Below, one piece after another: positions 13,401-24,599 of a stretch of 64,000 bases of DNA (its first letter is position 1; every line of letters begins with the position of its first letter). A model generated the notes under the pieces. It ran no database searches and was not told the DNA's origin. It saw nothing but the letters and a program-made list of their open reading frames with translations. The stretch comes from Campylorhamphus procurvoides (Eukaryota > Chordata > Aves > Passeriformes > Dendrocolaptidae): NCBI GenBank assembly GCA_013396655.1, contig WBMV01001905.1, positions 116,180-180,179 on the forward strand, read 5' to 3'. Made by a program: the position numbers and the translations under genes.

Positions 13401-14300
13401 TTTAAAATAACCATAAACAGTGGGGAAAAGGTATGAAAGAACCAAGATCAATCACAATACTTGGTATTCTAGAGTGACTATGGAGAATTGCAGAAGTGGT
13501 CTATGGATATATTAATAATCTTAAATAAAAGTCAGGTACTTTTTCCAGCTCCAATCCAAGTGGTACAGGCTGGTAGTATGCACAGTACTTTCAACTGGCT
13601 CTTATCGGAACTTCAGAAAACTATAAATTGGCTTTGTTTCTGTTTTACATTTATGTTCAAAGTAAATAGAAAAATGTGAGGGCAGTGCTACTCTGTCAGA
13701 GTGGAATTTCTCTAGCAAGAAAGCAGATTCTGACTGCATCTGACTTGTAGATACGGATATTCCAGAGTAAAAATTCTTCATTATATACCGCTAGAAAAGT
13801 ATATGGGATGAAGTGAGCCAAAACTAGAGCATTCTCACCCAGCACATGCTGTCTCCAAACCTTGAATGGGTGTTGGTTTGTAGAGTACTAGTTGTACTAA
13901 TTGGAAGCAACCATCTTTTAGGGATTATCTGACATGCTAGAAGTTAAGCAGTGGCTTAACTTAGGGCTCTCATTGCCTTAGACTATGGCATATAGTTGCC
14001 CATTTTGTCATTTCTCAGCGTGGTGCTCCCTGACACTCTTCCAGATAAAGCCTGGCTAATATTTGGGAGGAAAAAAAGTAGAACAGGAATGCTTTCTAGT
14101 ATAAACTGGAAAACATATGCTGTGAAGACATATGTGAGGGCCATCCTTTTTCTTTTTAGAAAAAGAGCTTAGTCCCATTTTTGCAAGCAATACCACACCT
14201 TCAGGGACATCATATTTAATCTATTAAGTTTTTCAGCACAGATGTTAATCCCAGGGGCACAGCACTTGAAAGCTTTTTGTTGCCCTCATTCATTTAGTAG
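13401..14300. other. Unclassified DNA interrupting an ancient CR1
   Basis: Between the two pieces of the ancient CR1 lie about 900 bases with no CR1 resemblance that I can detect. The first part (13430-13694) recurs almost unchanged at 17611-17882; the rest has no second copy in the window. I see no terminal inverted repeats, LTR signature or target-site duplication. It may be one insertion, several insertions, or CR1 sequence too decayed to recognise. Confidence 0.5.
13430..13694 (+). repeat. Direct repeat copy A, about 265 bp
   Basis: This copy matches 17611-17882 almost base for base over its full length. The differences I count are about eight substitutions and one 7-base gap (the other copy has ATTATGC inserted after GTATGCAC). 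That is roughly 97% identity across a 4181-base spacing. The sequence flanking each copy is unrelated. It does not match any CR1, LTR or SINE that I recognise. The 63-codon frame inside it is not protein-like and is not kept intact in the other copy. Confidence 0.95.
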
Positions 14301-14620
14301 GGTAAATCCAGAAGGACTACCTGACAAGGCAAGGAAATAATAAAATTCAATATATGTGAATTTAAAGGGAGGGTCAGCGGAGGAGGAAAAGGTCCTAGAT
14401 TTATGTACCAAGGAATGAGCTCAGAGATGACTAATAATTACAGAGGTATGAGATCTTGGTCTTACAGAACCAGGACAAACTCACCTTAGTGTTTAGTAGT
14501 GGTTGAGGGGGAAGTAAAAATAAAGGTAAAAATTAGGAATTATTAAAAAGGCTCATAACAGTCTGAAAAACACTTTCAAGAGCATGGAACAACTTCTGTA
14601 CAGCTCTGGAAAAGAGAGTA
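14300..14620 (+). mobile_element. Ancient CR1-like LINE, ORF2 fragment (3' piece)
   Basis: From about 14330 the sequence again follows old CR1 ORF2. It has the 'aaaattcaatatatgtgaattt' block, 'aatgagctcagagatgactaataatta', 'gagatcttggtc', and 'aaaaattaggaattattaaaaaggc'. In intact copies these encode the K-F-N, R-D-L-G-V and R-x-L-G-x-I-x-K regions near the ORF2 C-terminus. It is collinear with the fragment ending at 13400, so both probably come from one insertion event. No CR1 3' tail is visible downstream. Confidence 0.6.
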
Positions 14621-15661
14621 TGAAACAACATAAGCCTGTAAAACCACAGGTACAGAAGGATGTCTAGGATAGATACAGCTAGGCCTTCTAGTACCAAATC
14701 TATGGGTCATCAAATGAAACTAATCATTGGTACCTTTAAAACAAATGAAACAGAGCGATACTACACAATCTGTGTTTTTTAACTGCCAAAACCTTACTCT
14801 ACAGCCATCACTGTAGATAGATTTAGAGAGCAGCTGGGCAACTTCACAGAAATCTCTAAAGTAAGTCTTGTCTCTAAGCCCAAATTACTAGTCAGTAGGA
14901 GAGTACACAAGCAAGTATTAAATACACTTGTTCTGTTCTTAATCTCTTTTGCAGTCCTTCAGTTTTGGCCGTCGTCAGAGACTGTGGCAGATGGACTTCT
15001 GGTGCAGCTTGGAACAACCATTACTACATTCTTGTGCTCTAATTAGTTTTTACTACTATGTTCAGAGGTACAAGATTTTCCCCAGACTCTTTCAAATAAG
15101 TAGTATTGCTTTTTGTATAAACTCAAAAGGCTGATACTTTCAATTGATTTCAGAGCATTCTGACAAAGGTTAAAATATTGACTAACTCCTTGGAGACAAG
15201 TGACTGTCCACACTTTACACATATGCACAGATATATACATTAGCATGCTCAAATGAACACACTGCAATTCCATGTGTCTTTGCTACAATGCAGGTAAGCA
15301 AATAAAAAATGCCAAGGATTAGCATATTCCACCAATAGGTTTAAAAGCACTTTACAAGTTTAAGTATCCCATGAACCTGCTAGCAAACATTTTGCAGGAA
15401 TGTTTACCTAAAGGGACTGTGTTTTTATCAGAGATAGGAATTGAAGCCAGAATATCTGCCAGTGTGGCAATCTGATGGATGGACAATTTTCTTCAACCAA
15501 ATGTGTATGAAGTGAATTTGAAACGTACAAATTCAGATCCTGGCAAGGGTTTGAAGTCATGTAGCTGTCACCACTTCCAGTAAAACCTGAGCTGCGCACA
15601 TTCCGCTGCCAGACCCTTTGAAGCAGCTGCTGCCAGACAACCAGCTATCTGAGACACCTTT

Positions 15662-15727
15662 CCATGCAAACACTGGATCAGAGATTTCTAAAAAACATGA
15701 TTATTCCTGAGACTCAGCAACTTCAAG
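15662..15727 (+). other. Exon-like segment with strong splice donor
   Basis: The segment ends in CAAG followed by GTAAGAAAC at 15728, a strong match to the vertebrate 5' splice-site consensus. The frame ending at that donor is open back to a TGA near 15617, about 37 codons, and reads without low-complexity bias (for example LRHLSMQTLDQRFLKN). The upstream 80 bases contain a few CpGs, unusual here, so it could be a first exon rather than an internal one. No confident acceptor is visible and the left boundary is arbitrary. Donor-like sites are expected by chance in a window this size, so this is only a candidate. Confidence 0.22.
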
Positions 15728-15961
15728 GTAAGAAACGCAGAACAAAACACACTGCATTAGAAATAAAGCAGCTCCAGATAACAAGTACGGTAAAAGAAGT
15801 TAACACCTTGCATTAGATTCAACTGTGATTTGATGCCTGTGCTGCATGCTGTAGTCGTGCCTGTCTGGGGGCAGAGAGTTCACTTGCTTGTTTACTTAGC
15901 ATTCCTATCAGTTCAAAGCTTGTTTTCTAAAGATTTTTTTGCTATTTCTCATGCATTGTAG

Positions 15962-16011
15962 ATATGAGAAGAACTTGGTAATCAGAAAGCGTCAGTAAGA
16001 GCCAGTAGCTG
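15962..16011 (+). other. Exon-like 50-nt segment between strong splice signals
   Basis: A long pyrimidine-rich stretch (about 15932-15958) leads into TGTAG at 15957-15961. Fifty bases later comes GTAAGTATC at 16012. Both signals are good matches to consensus. All three frames contain a stop, so if real it is non-coding or terminal. It lies 234 bases after the donor at 15728, so the two could form a short spliced non-coding transcript. Confidence 0.2.
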
Positions 16012-17610
16012 GTAAGTATCACAGTTTATTGTAAGTGTATCAACAAAAGACCTCTAAGCTTAAATAGGTGAAAGAAGAAATTTCAGGAATACTGAATACT
16101 TCACATTTTACCACAATATCATGTGACAAATACCTCTGTGCTCCTCTAATGTGGAGTCAGTGAGATTAATAGCCTTTTATAATCTTCCTTTTCTCTTACA
16201 TTTGATAGGGGTGCCCTAAGGGGTTGATATTAGGTTAAACCATAGAGTGACACTGACTCATTTGAGGTCTCTTAATGCCTGTCTAGGAACTGCTAGGTCT
16301 GGAGCACCTATTGCTAATGCTTAATGTGCTTTGCATTAGCACCTCATGTCAGGAGAACCTGACACTGTCAGATAAATGGATGTTTTACAGTGCAATGTTC
16401 CCTTCTGCTTCTTAACTAATCAGCAATAGCAGGAAAGGCAATAGAGGGGATTTGACGAGCTTTAATCACAATTCTATTTGAAAACAAATAAGTATAACTT
16501 GAAACCACTCTGGCATCATTTTAACAATAACTTCTAAGCCTCATAGCCTATGGAAAACAAAACAAGGCAATTCAAAAGAAGTAAACTAATGATGATAGAG
16601 CAGCTGGCATGTGAAGATTAGAGAACACTTCACAACTTCACAAATATTACTGTCAATATTTTGTTAAAGTGAGAGTTTATCCATGCTTTAGACATAAGGA
16701 AACTGAGGCACACAGAATTTGGAATCATGTTTTGAAAGGAGCCACTCAGTGCTAAACTGCTTACAGTCACACACAATTGTGGTGGGTAAATTGCTTATTA
16801 AAAGTAAAATTGCTTGCTAAAGGTAAAATTGTCACTGGTCCACTTTCCCTGCTCTCCAATGAGAAAAAAAAATAGTCTTGTCTGCAGCTTTTCTTTCATC
16901 TACTGGCTATGTGCATTGCTGATTACAGTGGAGAGAGAGAGAGATGTCCCAGAAATTCATTAAGGGAAAGGATACAAAATAATGCAAGTGTCACATTCAG
17001 GGTACTCTAGCATCACTGCCAAGCTGGACACCCCAGGAACTGCCTGGAAGTACCAAGCTATGATTTGTTCAGAAGACCATGGTTTGGATGGGGCTTTTAG
17101 GCCTGTTTTAGGGAAGTTCAGTGTTAAAATCTAACACAAAAAATTCGAATGAGCTAACACAGAGTTCAAATTTTCTAGGTGTCACTTCTTCGCTTTATCC
17201 TTTGCAATGATCTCCCATCCTTTGCCTTGAGTCTAACAGAGAAAACAATTAGCCCAACAGCACGTGTAGCTTTAATGAGAAGTGTCTTTACTACCAGGGG
17301 CACCGTATCTTTATCCACACTGAAAGACATAGCTATGTCATGCTAAAGCTAGGGCAAATAAAGGTACTGAGATGGTATTACACAGAAGTCAGGAAATTAT
17401 GCTGTCAGGAAGATTTAATGGGATTTCTTTCTATGTTGTGATTAGAATGCAGCATTTTAAATGTAGCGAACAACTCCTTTGCTAGTATTTTGTAGCAAGA
17501 GTTCTTGAATGTACTTACACAGGCAAACTAAGAGTGTATTCTAACTTTCAAGGATTTAACATTGCTTTAAAATATTAAAATATCAATGAACCAATAAGCA
17601 GGTTTTTTCT

Positions 17611-17882
17611 GGTATGAAAGAACCAAGATCAATCACAATATTGGGTATTCTAGAGTGACTATGGAGAATTGCAGAAATGGTCTATGGATATATTAATAAT
17701 CTTAAATAAAAGTCAGGGACTTTTTCCAGCTCCAATCCAAGTGGTACAGGCTGGTAGTATGCACATTATGCAGTACTTTCAACTGGCTCTTATCGGAACT
17801 TCAGAAAACTATAAATTGGTTTTGTTTCTGTTTTATATTTATGTTCAAAGTAAATAGAAAAATGTGAGGGCAGTGCTATTCT
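17611..17882 (+). repeat. Direct repeat copy B, about 272 bp
   Basis: This is the second copy of the segment at 13430-13694, in the same orientation. It is longer only by the 7-base ATTATGC insertion near 17767-17773. It lies in otherwise unique-looking sequence, not inside a CR1. Because copy A appears to interrupt an old CR1 while copy B does not, the copies need not share a mechanism. Possibilities are a small segmental duplication or two insertions of an unrecognised element. Confidence 0.95.
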
Positions 17883-18454
17883 TTAAAGGCAAAGGTAGAA
17901 AATACACTTGACAATGCACAGTTTCAACAATGCACATACAGCATGGTTTTACCTCCAGGTCTGCAACAGAGCAGCACAGATGCACACATGGTAACCTACT
18001 AGAGAGCACCTACAGAGCTGTCTTGACCCAAAGGATGTAGAGATGGTTCATGCACTGAATAAAAGATGTAGTCATGAGGAAGAAGTCAGTCCAGCTCTTT
18101 CACTCTCCTTTTGCATTCCACAGACCTAGAGAGTTTGGCTATTATGGGAATACTGTGTTTTACCTTTTCTCAGCAACAGAAGTGGTCTTCTCAAATTCAT
18201 GTACATGGACCAAAAACTACCTGCAACGAGCAAAACTTGAAAGGAATTTCACACAACAGATAAAAGACATTTCTGCTGCTCTAAAGTATTCCTTCTGCAA
18301 AATATCAAGAGTTAGTTGTAAACAAGAGAAACTTCTCAAAGAATTTTGCAATAGAATGCAATGAACTGCTGTCAAAACCACCAGTTCTTCCAATAGGATA
18401 AGGCTTTTATGATATTTCTTCTTGTAGCATCTCAAATCTGCTTCATTCAAGCGG
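17883..18454. other. Unassigned; may include decayed CR1 ORF1
   Basis: The stretch lies directly upstream of the ancient CR1 esterase remnant. It contains a 96-codon frame (18074-18364) whose C-terminal half is K/E/Q-rich and helix-like. That could be a leftover of a CR1 ORF1 N-terminal region or chance. I recognise no specific motif. Confidence 0.35.
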
Positions 18455-20315
18455 AAAAAACGTTACCCAACTGAATGGGGAAGATTCAATATAGTATTGG
18501 TATGTATTGGTGCTAGTGATGCTTCCTGTGTCTCCTCACCAGTACTGAGTGATTTCAGAGATTTCAGAAAGCTGATGAAGTATGAAAAACACACAAATGA
18601 TCTTTTTGGAGACTGCTCCTGTCCCAGATATGAACACATGAATCAGGAGTTTTTACGAATAAACTGCCAATGAGAGAGGTGTAAGAGGGAATTTTAGTTT
18701 GGTAGGCTACAGAGCCATTTTCTAATGGAGGAGTGCTGTGGTTTGCACTGTCTCCAGCTCATTAAAGTGAAAATCAATTTTACAGGGAACAAGCTGACTA
18801 GACTAGTAATAATGACATTAAACTTACAACAAAAGGGGAGATTAAAAAGGGGTAGCAAATAAACACTCATTTAGCACAGCCAAGTTGTCAAGAACAAAAT
18901 TAATCAAGACACTGAATGACAGAAAGAAAATAAATTCTTTAATTGCCTATTCATGAATGGCAGGAGCTTGTGCGGTAAACAGAAAGAGTAAGAACTACTT
19001 GTACTATGAGAATGAATTTGACCTGCTCAATATTACTGCAACTTGAAGGAAGATTTTTGTGATAGGAATGTTAAACTCACTCACTATAAGCAATTTAGGA
19101 AAAACACAGTGGCAAGAGAAGTAGTATGTGGCAATAACTGATTTCAACCCACTGACTACTATGTAGTAAACATTTTTGGTGTTTACAGATCAATCTCCCT
19201 TGTCACAGAGACTGTGACAGGAACAATTAGATGCAGGCAGCTACTTACCATGGAACTACCCTACGGAGCAGCGTGATGTCACTCAAACCCCTACTTACAA
19301 TGGGTATGGAGAGGAAGAAGATAAAAGACTTTTTGTAACATATGAACTTTTTAAAAAAAGGTTTTTCACAAGCGAATATCTGACTGAAAGATGCAACACT
19401 ACAGGCTTGACATTTCCAGTAATAAAATACCTTTGAAATTCTGAAAAATGATTGATAAAACTTTCCTAAATCAAAAAGTTTTGTGTCACTCCTTAGAGAA
19501 TTCTGTACTAGATATCATCCTGACAGCTAAATCAAAATTGATTTCAGGATTAAAAGTTAGTGATTCCTTAAATGAAAGTGAGAACTTCATTACATTTGTT
19601 ACATGTAAATAGAATGTAACAGAGCCAGTTATTCTTACACCCACTACTTTGAAATGGCCACTTTGAACCAGGAAAATTTGTGTCTAATAAATAAGAGGAA
19701 GAATTTAAAAGGAAAAAATATGTAAACAATAATAAAGATACTTAAAAGCAGTTTAAGAGATGATTTAAGAATTGCTATCAGGACAAAGTCTATTCTATAC
19801 CAGTCTAGCTGAAAAGGTAAAAACAATACAAAATTTTAGATATAAACAGGTTTGGCAAGGAGACAAGAGAGAAAGTTAATAGATTTGATAGTTTGAATTT
19901 AGAGTACAATTGGAAATAACAAGTGGCTACCAAATACAGAAGAATATAGGTGGAATTCTATGGCTGAGTTTAGTACACTGAAAAGAACATTAAATGTATC
20001 TGGAGTAAAAGCAACCTTACAGTAGTGTTTTTCCATTATTAAACTGAAAGGGTGCAGTTGTCAAAAATAACACAGAAGAGATTGAAATACTGAATAAATA
20101 TTTCAGCTCTGAGACCAGGAAAAAGCCAGATGTAGTCATATCATATGAAGACACTGATGAAATGGTATGCTTAAAACCACAAAGACAGTGTATTCCAAGC
20201 AGCAGCTATTTAGGCTGAGTGTCTCTTATTTTAAAATGCACATAAGTATGTTAGAAGAAAAGCTTAATTAGGCCGTTTATTATTATTTGCAACAAATTTT
20301 ACATTGCTGAGATAG
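18455..20315 (+). mobile_element. Ancient CR1 LINE: ORF1 esterase remnant and ORF2 5' half
   Basis: At about 18472-18525 the plus strand reads W-G-R-F-N-I-V-L-V-C-I-G-A-S-D. This matches the esterase (SGNH-type) block of CR1 ORF1, which normally reads W-G-R-F...V-V-H-I-G-T-N-D. The expected T-N-D is changed to A-S-D. Near 18780-18850 is the ORF1/ORF2 junction type sequence. Next comes 'ggcaggagcttgtgcggtaaacag' and the 'aatttgacctgctcaatattactg' block (18958-19045), which fits the start of the ORF2 endonuclease. Further collinear ORF2 blocks follow to about 20160. The copy is riddled with stops and is one of the older insertions. It stops near 20315, where a younger CR1 begins, and its collinear continuation is at 22303. 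Confidence 0.7.
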
Positions 20316-20789
20316 ATCCTGAGCATTGGATGAAAGCCTTCACATCATGGCCATCATTTACCTGGATTTCCCCAAGGATTTTCATACAGTTGCCCATGGC
20401 CTTCTCACAAAACTTATGCAAGGCAGCCTAGGCAAGTGGTCCATGTAGTGGGTGGGGAACTGACTGACATGCAGCACACAGAGAGTGGTGTTAAATAGCT
20501 CCTTTCCAGACTGGCAACCTGTCACAAGTGGGGTCTCTGAGTGACTTACCCTGGCCTAATGCTGTTTAATATGCTCGTAAGTGACCTGACTAATGGGATC
20601 AGGTGCACCCTGGGAAAGGTTGCCAATGATACCAAAATAAGTGGGGAAACAAGCACTTTGGAAGGGAGAGAGTAAGCCTGCAGGAAAACCTATGTAGGCT
20701 GGAAGAGTGGGCTAACAAGAACCTTAATGAAATCCAACAACGACAGGTTGTTACACATCAGATCAGTGATTATTGGGTCAGAACAACCT
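20316..20789 (+). mobile_element. Younger CR1 LINE, 5' segment
   Basis: The element is 5'-truncated within the reverse transcriptase. At about 20365 it reads tacctggatttccccaagga, the remnant of the Y-L-D-F-S-K block, followed by the ORF2 sequence through 'ctaatgctgtttaatatgctcgtaagtgacc' (the L-F-N-x-x-x-S-D region). The sequence breaks at 20789, just after the 'gggtcagaacaacc' block, because an LTR is inserted there. The rest of the element resumes at 21578. It sits inside the ancient CR1. Confidence 0.85.
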
Positions 20790-21577
20790 TGTGGGGGGTG
20801 TATATCTGTGTGTGTAGAGGGGAGAGGACCAAACCTTTAGCCTGCACATGGAGGGCACATGGGCTGCAGCTGACATGGCCACAGGAGCCAAGGCTGGGTT
20901 GGCAGTCAAGGAAGGTTTGCCTGGTAACCCACCCACACCACACCCCTGGAGCCCCTAATTGGCTGCAACACCCCTCACTTTGGCTGAGGGGACAGAGAGT
21001 AGTCAGTGAATCAAATGCCATCCCTGGAGGGAGTGGCCACTGTGACAAAGTCTATAAACAGGCACGCACGAGGTGTCCATTGTGGGCTCTGGCCCGTTCT
21101 CTTTGAAACTGTCAATAGGTGACCTTCTAAGTGATAACTATGCTCTTTCTCCCTTATTTCCCTCTCTTTATTATTTCTTCTCTTAATGTCTATTCCTTTA
21201 TTCTTTTCTTCCTTTTGTGGGTAACTTTAACACTTATTTTCTGTAAGTTATGAGTACCTCACTTAAGTTAAGTATGGAGTCTGTGCATACTGGGTGTAAC
21301 AAAGGTTCTTTATGATAGCAATGCTTGTCAGTCCTGGTAATATGTTGTAATGCCTTTGTGAAGTTGCATGTTATGTTTGTAAAATCCTTTTTGCCAAAAT
21401 GCCTATTTTCTCACCAAATTAAAAGAAAACTCTTAGAGAAATATGTGTAGTTATTCTCCAGGCATTAACTCAAGGTACCAAAGAACCAATGGCTTTACAA
21501 AGGTTAGTGTAAGCAAATCTCTTGGAGCTGGAAATGAAGATATATACCCAGTAAAGTTGGGACCAGGGTATAACACA
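20790..21577 (+). mobile_element. Solo ERV LTR inserted in a CR1
   Basis: The segment begins TGTGGGGGGTG and ends AACACA, the TG...CA termini of retroviral LTRs. A TATA box (tctataaaca, 21051-21060) and a polyadenylation hexamer ATTAAA (21418-21423) lie in the right order, giving plausible U3, R and U5 parts. The length of about 790 bp is usual for an avian endogenous retrovirus LTR. No internal viral genes flank it, so it is a solo LTR left by recombination. The flanks (aacct on the left, agtgt on the right) show no clear target-site duplication. Its first 11 bases and last 6 match those of the LTR at 59939-60558, though the interiors differ. The overlapping 92- and 105-codon frames are not genes. 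Confidence 0.75.
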
Positions 21578-22302
21578 AGTGTAAGGTCTTGCTCCTGGAG
21601 ACCAGCACAGATGGAGATCTACTCAGCTGAGAAGGAATTCTAACAAAAGGGACCTAGGGATCCTGGTGGACAAGGAGTTCAGTATGAATGAATGACGTAC
21701 TGCTGTGGCAAAGAGGATGTGGGGTTGCATCAACAAGGGTATCACCAGCAGAGACAAAGAAGTCATTATCTCAGTCTGCTCATTACTTATCAGGCCACAC
21801 TAGGAATCCTGTATTCAGTTTTGGTCCCTGCTATACAAAAAAAAGCTGTGAACAGGCTTGAGAAGGTCTAGAGAGGGACTCCAAAGATGATGGAAGGACT
21901 GGGAAGCCTGACATGTGAGGAAAGACTAAGAGAACTGTTTGCTCAGCCTCAAGAAAAGAAGGCTTAGAGAAGACCTTATAACCATCTTCCAGTATTTAGA
22001 GGCTGGTTACAGAAAGATCAGTACTGCCTTTTTACAAGGAGTCACGTGGAAAAGATGAGGGGTAATGGATACAAGTTACTACTGGGGAGATTCCGATTGG
22101 AACATTTTCACAATGAGAACAGTTACCTATTGGAATATTCTTCCCAGGAACTGGTGGATTTCCCAAAACTGGACACTTTTACGATTTAGCTGGACAAGAC
22201 TGATGGGCCATCTTGTATAGATCATGCTTTTGCCGAGAATGATTGGACAATATGGTCTTTGAGGTCCCTTCCATCCTGGTACTATTCTATGAATTCTGTG
22301 AT
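21578..22302 (+). mobile_element. Younger CR1 LINE, 3' segment with tail
   Basis: CR1 resumes after the LTR with the 'gggacctagggatcctggtggacaa' block (21650-21675) and continues through the ORF2 C-terminal region. The 3' UTR includes 'ggaaagactaagagaact' and the final 'gaggtcccttccatcctgg' block. It ends at about 22302 in actattctatgaattctgtga, a CR1 terminal repeat. Immediately afterwards the sequence switches to the ancient CR1. The two segments of this copy sum to about 1.2 kb, a common length for 5'-truncated CR1. Confidence 0.88.
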
Positions 22303-22990
22303 AAATGAGGTAGTCTAGGTAAATATATTCCTGTCTGCCTGACATCAATCTTGAGAAAAGTAATGGAACATCAGATAGAGAAATTGATTAATAAAGAATA
22401 GACGGCTGCATATTTAATGTCATGCAACATGGTTTATGGACAAAAGAATTTGTCAAATTACTGAGACAACCATTTTTTATGAGAGGCACAAGGTTAGTGA
22501 TAAGCTGCTATATTTCAGTAGAGAATTTGATTTAGTTCTACATATCATTGTAATTAAGAAAATACACAACACACAAAAAAAAGATGCCAAACTTCAAATG
22601 AATCAAAAATAATTAAAATGTGAGGCAAATATGTAATTTTAAACTTTGAGCCATTAAGACCATGTGTATTTTATGTGATCTTTTTCCAAGGTTATGTTCT
22701 GGATTCCATGCTAACTAATACTTCTTGACAATAATCAAGAAAGAAATTAAAACAAAATTATCAATTGTGCACATGAAAAAGACTGAGAAACTAATAAATA
22801 GTAAAGGGAAAAATCATTAAATCAAATCTATTCTGTACCTCTTCGTAAACTTGGCAAGTATATTTTTATCTGCCAATGAACAAGTTAGGCTCCACTAAAG
22901 GCATATGAGACAATGCCTGAGAGAACTTTCTGTGCATGAGACCAGATTTGCAGTCAGATAAGTATGGAATATCTGTAGAGCAATGGCTAA
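22303..22990 (+). mobile_element. Ancient CR1 LINE, ORF2 3' continuation
   Basis: From about 22340 the sequence reads 'gtctgcctgacatcaatcttgagaaaagtaatggaacatc' (the S-L-T-S-x-x-x-K-x-M-E region). Then come 'catgcaacatggtttatggacaaaag' (Q-H-G-F) and 'tatatttcagtagagaatttgatttagttctacat', the decayed L-D-F-S-K-A-F-D-L-V block (22510-22545). These blocks are collinear with the ORF2 part ending at 20315, so the two pieces are one old insertion. Resemblance fades between about 22600 and 22990, so the right end is uncertain. Confidence 0.7.
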
Positions 22991-24599
22991 AAGTGCATTT
23001 ATTTTTTTGTATGTAAATGAAGCTATTGGAAGTGGATTGTATTTAAGATATAAAAAAGCTGAAGTTCCAATTCATAAACCAGTTACATATGAATATAAAT
23101 AGAAATCCTTGATCTTCTGCTTCACATGCAGCCCAGACCTTTGATTACAGTTCTTGAGGGAGGGAGAGGAAGGTGGGAAGAGAGAAAAATGCTGCATCTA
23201 CAATTAAATGGTCAATTTCTTTCAGTTCTTGTCTCATTATCATCCAAACTAGGCACAAGTTAAAACACACATTGGCTTTCCTTTGGATTTTTTGAATGTA
23301 AAAGTCCTCCTTATGGAAACTCAACAAAAGTCAGGGAGAAGAAGGATACAGGGAAAAGGAGACAGATAGGAGGAGGAGGAGACTGAGTCCTGCACAGATG
23401 TGCAGCAGCCCAGCTTTACCAGAACAGCCAGATACAGTGGTTTACCTCTAGTGAAGAGAACTTGTCCCAAATGTATTTAACGTTTGTCTTACTGGATTAT
23501 TTATTTATTCACTGTATAATTTATTACCAATATTTAAATATCTATTTTCCATATCTCCAATGATTCTGTATCCATACTGTTTTGTTATTTATGTTTGCAA
23601 TTTGATTGGTTCAAGAAAGAGAGTTGCAAGACAAAAAACTGACCCAGAGAAATTAAATGCATAATATTTCGCTGAATGGTTGATTAACAATAGGTAAGTT
23701 TGTCATCTGGGGTTTTGCAGTTCTTTAGCATGTATAAAGTTGGAGATTCAGCATGTCAGAAGTCTCCTTCTATGATCAAGCCAACTAGATTCTTCACAAA
23801 GACAAGTTTTCTTAATAGAATTATGTCACTGAGCACGAGAAATGCAGCTGGTTTTTGGATCATTAATGGAATAGTCCTCGGAACAATCTCAGTGCTTATG
23901 AATCCTTTTATTATTTCCATTAACCATTCATTAGTGATGCATTGGTTCGTGTTGAATTATGGAGAACTCAGACAACTGTTTTCTAGAGTATGTCTCCCCC
24001 ACAAAAAAAAAAATAAAACAAACCAAAAAAAAACCAAAACAAAAGAAAACAGTGCATTACCTCCTGTATTTCTCATCTTCCTTCCTTTCTCTGTGTCTGA
24101 AAGCTCTTTATATCTTATGATCTTGGACATAAATGGCCATTGCCTTGCAAACGCACAGGACTGAGAAGAACATGCAGGGTCTTTGCATCCAATTTTCTAC
24201 TATTGAAAGCAAGACATTACATCATGTGCTTATAATATTATCAAAGTTAAAATTGAAATTCTCCTTTTTTCTTTGTTTTGTTGCCATAACTGTTATTGAA
24301 AACCTGTTCTTAAATGCCATGTGTTAATTTTCTCTGTCAGGCTAAATGTACTCACAGTTAGTTTATATCCATCTGTTTTTGTGATGATGCCATCTTTTGA
24401 GTTAAATAATAGGAGTTTTACATTGTAATAATTTTACAGTCAATAACATATCCTTCCTTCTTTCAGTTCAGTAGGCACAGCAGTAGGGACAGCAGTCTAA
24501 ATCAACTTAGCTCTATTCATCTCCTCTCTTAAAACAAATTTCCACTTATTTTAATATATTTTTAGGACTTCCGTGCCCCCACACCAAATGAAATACACC
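22991..24599. other. Unassigned sequence
   Basis: I recognise no gene or element. A 154-codon plus frame (23700-24164) runs through an A-rich AAAC-type block at 24001-24050, and its product has no recognisable domain. I consider it a chance frame. Confidence 0.5.

Larger units (their letters stand above)
14621..17610. other. Unassigned sequence with a possible short spliced transcript
   Basis: No gene or repeat is recognised apart from the two exon-like segments annotated at 15662-15727 and 15962-16011. A short GA run lies at about 16931-16943. Confidence 0.5.

Noticed and set aside
20785..21582. Target-site duplication around the nested LTR
   Set aside because: The flanks aacct and agtgt do not match, so no duplication can be claimed despite good LTR termini.
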